Below, one piece after another: positions 33,601-34,663 of a stretch of 34,663 nt of DNA. The stretch's first letter is position 1; each line of letters opens with the position of its first letter. Both the position numbers and the translations under genes were made by a program. The notes below the pieces were generated by a model. That model was given only the letters and a program-made list of their open reading frames with translations, was not told the DNA's origin and did no database searches. Source of the stretch: Pseudoflavonifractor phocaeensis (GTDB lineage Bacteria > Bacillota > Clostridia > Oscillospirales > Oscillospiraceae); contig NZ_JACLZC010000029.1 in NCBI RefSeq assembly GCF_016901735.1, positions 1-34,663 on the forward strand, given 5' to 3'.

Positions 33601-34124
33601 ATCCGGTGGAGCTGGATGACGAGACGCGGGAGGCCTGGAAGCGGCAGCTGGAGGACTATGAGATCAGCCCCAGCCTGCTCCAGCTGGACCGTCCGGTCTA
33701 CCGTCTGGAGCCGGAGGCGGCCCAGAGCCGCGCCCTGGAGCGGTTTGGGGGAAAAATGCTCAACGGGCTTTCCCTTTCCGGCAAGCTGCTGGGTCTGGGG
33801 TGGTATCGGGGCAGCGTCCAGGACGGCGGCGGATATTACACCTTCTATCGGGAGGACCCGGCGCTGGGCTGCGGGGTGGAGCTGAACTTTTCCGGCTGCT
33901 GCATCGGCGACGAAAACGAGACGGTCACGGTATATGAGGCGGTCTTTTATCGGGCGGGGACGGTCAAGCGGGGGAGCTATTGCTATGACGTGCCCAAGGA
34001 GGAGGACATTTTCCCGCTGGGCGCCATTCCGGCGCGCTATTATAGCGAGGTGGTCTATCAGCTGGAACGGGCCACTTCCTCCAGCGGCGAGACCGACCCG
34101 GACTGGAAGCACCGGAAGGGGTGA
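30609..34124 (+). CDS. Giant HEAT-like DUF4132 protein (YehI/MolR-like)
   Basis: 1171 residues. The N-terminal two thirds are alpha-helical with HEAT-like repeats (AAQRLLAVKAASKLGETFRPALEEAL; RQVKRAAADALAQAAQELG). The DUF4132 core follows from about residue 820: ITPEELADRIVPDLGFTAGGTRVFDYGPRRFTVRL, KSLPAPGKSDEAGKADEAYASFKTMKKQ, WQALFVQNPIMHQFAISLIWGVY, then ASIGLVHPVELDDETREAWKRQLEDYEISP and QLDRPVY. No WGR domain is seen. ATG 30609 or the overlapping ATG 30606 could start it; AGGAGG spacing favours 30609. As the last gene of the operon it could be a scaffold or a substrate of the MoxR/VWA pair. The MolR label attached to E. coli YehI is not supported by motifs here. Confidence 0.88.
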   Translation: MNTIQAKEQTLLDTLHFSPKNKAMALTYLAAPEEDVRLLAGAERQDFAALGWAEQEAARDGLELLRRAGKEARLARYIRLYWAVGGSTAVFLLEHPYHTERQAEERARWSELLGKSAAAALEAEGCLWRGHFCGVPAWLHEQAAEAPQVLEEAQSLSGGPQSSGTVLLAGVLLAGLARPGVLQRLLGGGMAARQAALLYQGNLEGLEKAAPALQPQARQALAAYIQRGEPDLQLPTLGGQTAYDARPDQVLGVKQSEDDGTALLAGASFLGQRQDARARCAVRVWLALNPGAALQGILNAAPRAYLLDQLDVLLQDLTGRRASGRAVMLLFLTERPLEEQALRRTVAERCAHAVGEVLEVLNAGQYLELLQLLPKAVSQSRRTQQEQIIRLLERRVGSGGNALRACLTETGSMASCRGQLSAVQVSPYTYLHQEAQLAAHYRETFGWDDFSCRCGVSLALLFCGYEVRHFFQPVKELAAFTAALLERDFPFDGLLRVAGTVHDWSYDDREKAEIRAAVCEAVQKPDHLEALCAAAGTGEVFGRYVALMALDGLCALPACAGRAKAAILEAAGDPSKQIQTLLLSILEGHLDWAPDCAALLKSKKAAQRLLAVKAASKLGETFRPALEEALAGEKSAKVADAIRAALGAKEDRTGSAAATADELALQVLKGGKRRKLQWLLEEPLPALCTVEGVQVGEDRRDALLAAYYELGRIGRSGTADELAAGLDQGTLSQLAHEVYERWLSAGAQSKNKWVLPFAAVFGGPAMTAKLTRAIQEWPQHARGAIACDAVKALTLSPDPAALLTVDAISRKFKFRQVKRAAADALAQAAQELGITPEELADRIVPDLGFTAGGTRVFDYGPRRFTVRLTPTMELEITNDSGKTVKSLPAPGKSDEAGKADEAYASFKTMKKQMRATVAAQKNRLEAALSALRCWDSGAWQALFVQNPIMHQFAISLIWGVYEGGALQTTFRYMEDGSFNTVDEEEYTLPEAASIGLVHPVELDDETREAWKRQLEDYEISPSLLQLDRPVYRLEPEAAQSRALERFGGKMLNGLSLSGKLLGLGWYRGSVQDGGGYYTFYREDPALGCGVELNFSGCCIGDENETVTVYEAVFYRAGTVKRGSYCYDVPKEEDIFPLGAIPARYYSEVVYQLERATSSSGETDPDWKHRKG

Positions 34125-34131
34125 GGGCCGT

Positions 34132-34353
34132 TCAGTATCGGACGGTGATTTCCCCGTCGGCGATTTGATAGAGCCGTTGGAATTCCTCCAGATCCGCGGG
34201 GGTACGGAGGAGCATGACCTCGGTGATTTTGCCGGTACGGATGTCCTGAAAACCGGCCGCCCGCTCGCCGGTACAGATGCTGGCGCGGATCACCGGGCGC
34301 AGGGTTTCCTTGTCATAGGTACGGGTCTCCGGCGGTTTTTTTCTGAAAAACAT
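34132..34353 (-). CDS. Small conserved-looking protein of unknown function
   Basis: 73 residues, MFFRKKPPETRTYDKETL then PVIRASICTGERAAGFQDI and TGKITEVMLLRTPADLEEFQRLY: a charged N-terminus, then beta strands and a terminal helix. I recall similar short proteins across Clostridia but no established function. The start has AAAGGAGC about nine bases upstream and a strong promoter 49 bases beyond. Its stop is only seven bases from the DUF4132 stop on the other strand, so the two genes converge tail to tail with no terminator between them. Confidence 0.8.
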   Translation of the reverse strand: MFFRKKPPETRTYDKETLRPVIRASICTGERAAGFQDIRTGKITEVMLLRTPADLEEFQRLYQIADGEITVRY

Positions 34354-34401
34354 GGTGGACGCTCCTTTCGGTGGGTTTGGAGAAGGGGACTTTGTTCCTT
34401 T

Positions 34402-34431
34402 ATGATAGTCCCGGCGTCCCGGTGCTGTCAA
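34402..34431 (-). promoter_or_regulatory. Sigma-A promoter of the small minus-strand gene
   Basis: On the minus strand: -35 TTGACA (34426-34431), 18-base spacer, -10 TATCAT (34402-34407). Start near 34395, leader of about 42 bases. Confidence 0.75.
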
Positions 34432-34453
34432 TCGTCCGGTACGGTGGAAAAAA

Positions 34454-34481
34454 GAGCGGCATGGAGCATTCCATGCCGCTC
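34454..34481 (-). terminator. Terminator facing left, for a gene beyond the right edge
   Basis: Perfect 12-bp stem GAGCGGCATGGA/TCCATGCCGCTC with a four-base loop; on the minus strand it is followed by six T. It would end a minus-strand transcript coming from right of the window. Confidence 0.8.
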
Positions 34482-34511
34482 GGCTTGTCGAAAAAGCCTG
34501 TTGACTCCTAT

Positions 34512-34646
34512 CAAAATGAAAGTATCCTGCGGGAAGAATGCAGATTGCCGCAGGATCGTTTTTCGATTCCCAACGGGAACGGCCCTGCGCGGGCGGCGCA
34601 AAATGAAAGCTTTCTTTGCCTCCTTTCTTTCTCGAAAGAAAGGAGG
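34512..34646. repeat. Cluster of inverted and direct repeats at the window end
   Basis: No gene is seen in the last 180 bases. An 11-bp direct repeat CAAAATGAAAG occurs at 34512-34522 and 34599-34609. Stems: ATCCTGCGG/CCGCAGGAT (34524-34556, followed by CGTTTTT, a possible plus-strand terminator), GCAAAATGAAAGCTTTCTTTGC, an imperfect palindrome (34598-34619), and CCTCCTTTCTTTC/GAAAGAAAGGAGG (34619-34646). This looks like a composite intergenic repeat. Confidence 0.6.
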
Positions 34647-34663
34647 TTCCGAAAAGGGGCTGG

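Overview
The window comes from a GC-rich, low-redundancy bacterial chromosome. Strong AGGAGG-type ribosome binding sites, sigma-A promoters, a Bacillus/Clostridium-type glgBCDAP operon, YerC and an amino-acid ABC importer with a lipoprotein receptor point to a high-GC member of the Clostridia, probably Oscillospiraceae (Flavonifractor/Pseudoflavonifractor-like gut anaerobes). This taxonomy is inferred from gene content and base composition, not from a marker search. Genes are densely packed and no transposase, integrase or CRISPR array is visible.

Layout. (1) 1-737, minus: an ECF sigma factor and the start of a coupled single-pass membrane protein, cut by the window edge. (2) 938-10200, minus: a complete glycogen operon read glgB-glgC-glgD-glgA-glgP from a strong promoter at 10314-10342 to a terminator at 813-844. 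GlgA and GlgB both carry long basic Ala/Lys/Pro-rich C-terminal tails that normal family members lack. (3) 10485-11624, minus: a secreted D,D-carboxypeptidase. (4) 11830-14206, plus: a three-gene amino-acid ABC importer. (5) 14276-17488: an orphan endolysin-like amidase (minus), a patatin-like lipase (plus) and purA (minus). (6) 17648-20417: a DUF3298-like protein (minus), then yerC, a SAM methyltransferase and hslO (plus). (7) 20478-21056: a five-tRNA operon (Val, Asp, Phe, Gly, Cys) with a consensus promoter, two hairpins in its spacers and a strong terminator, followed by an unusual run of six inverted repeats (21083-21249). (8) 21488-23818, plus: rnz and cca, both tRNA 3'-end enzymes.

(9) 24005-34124, plus: the most interesting block, a tightly coupled six-gene operon of about 10 kb. 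It encodes a MoxR-type AAA+ ATPase, a DUF5682 protein, a VWA-domain protein, a protein with two SWIM zinc-finger motifs, a small unrecognised protein and a giant HEAT-like/DUF4132 protein. It matches the set of uncharacterised Escherichia coli genes yehL, yehM, yehP, yehQ and yehI. Translational coupling of almost all genes suggests one machine: a MoxR/VWA remodelling pair, a candidate DUF5682 enzyme, a SWIM adaptor and a DUF4132 scaffold. Its function is unknown. (10) 34132-34663: a small conserved-looking minus-strand gene with its own promoter, and a hairpin-rich intergenic end.

The window therefore mixes housekeeping metabolism (glycogen storage, purines, tRNA maturation, wall maintenance) with one poorly understood accessory-type operon.
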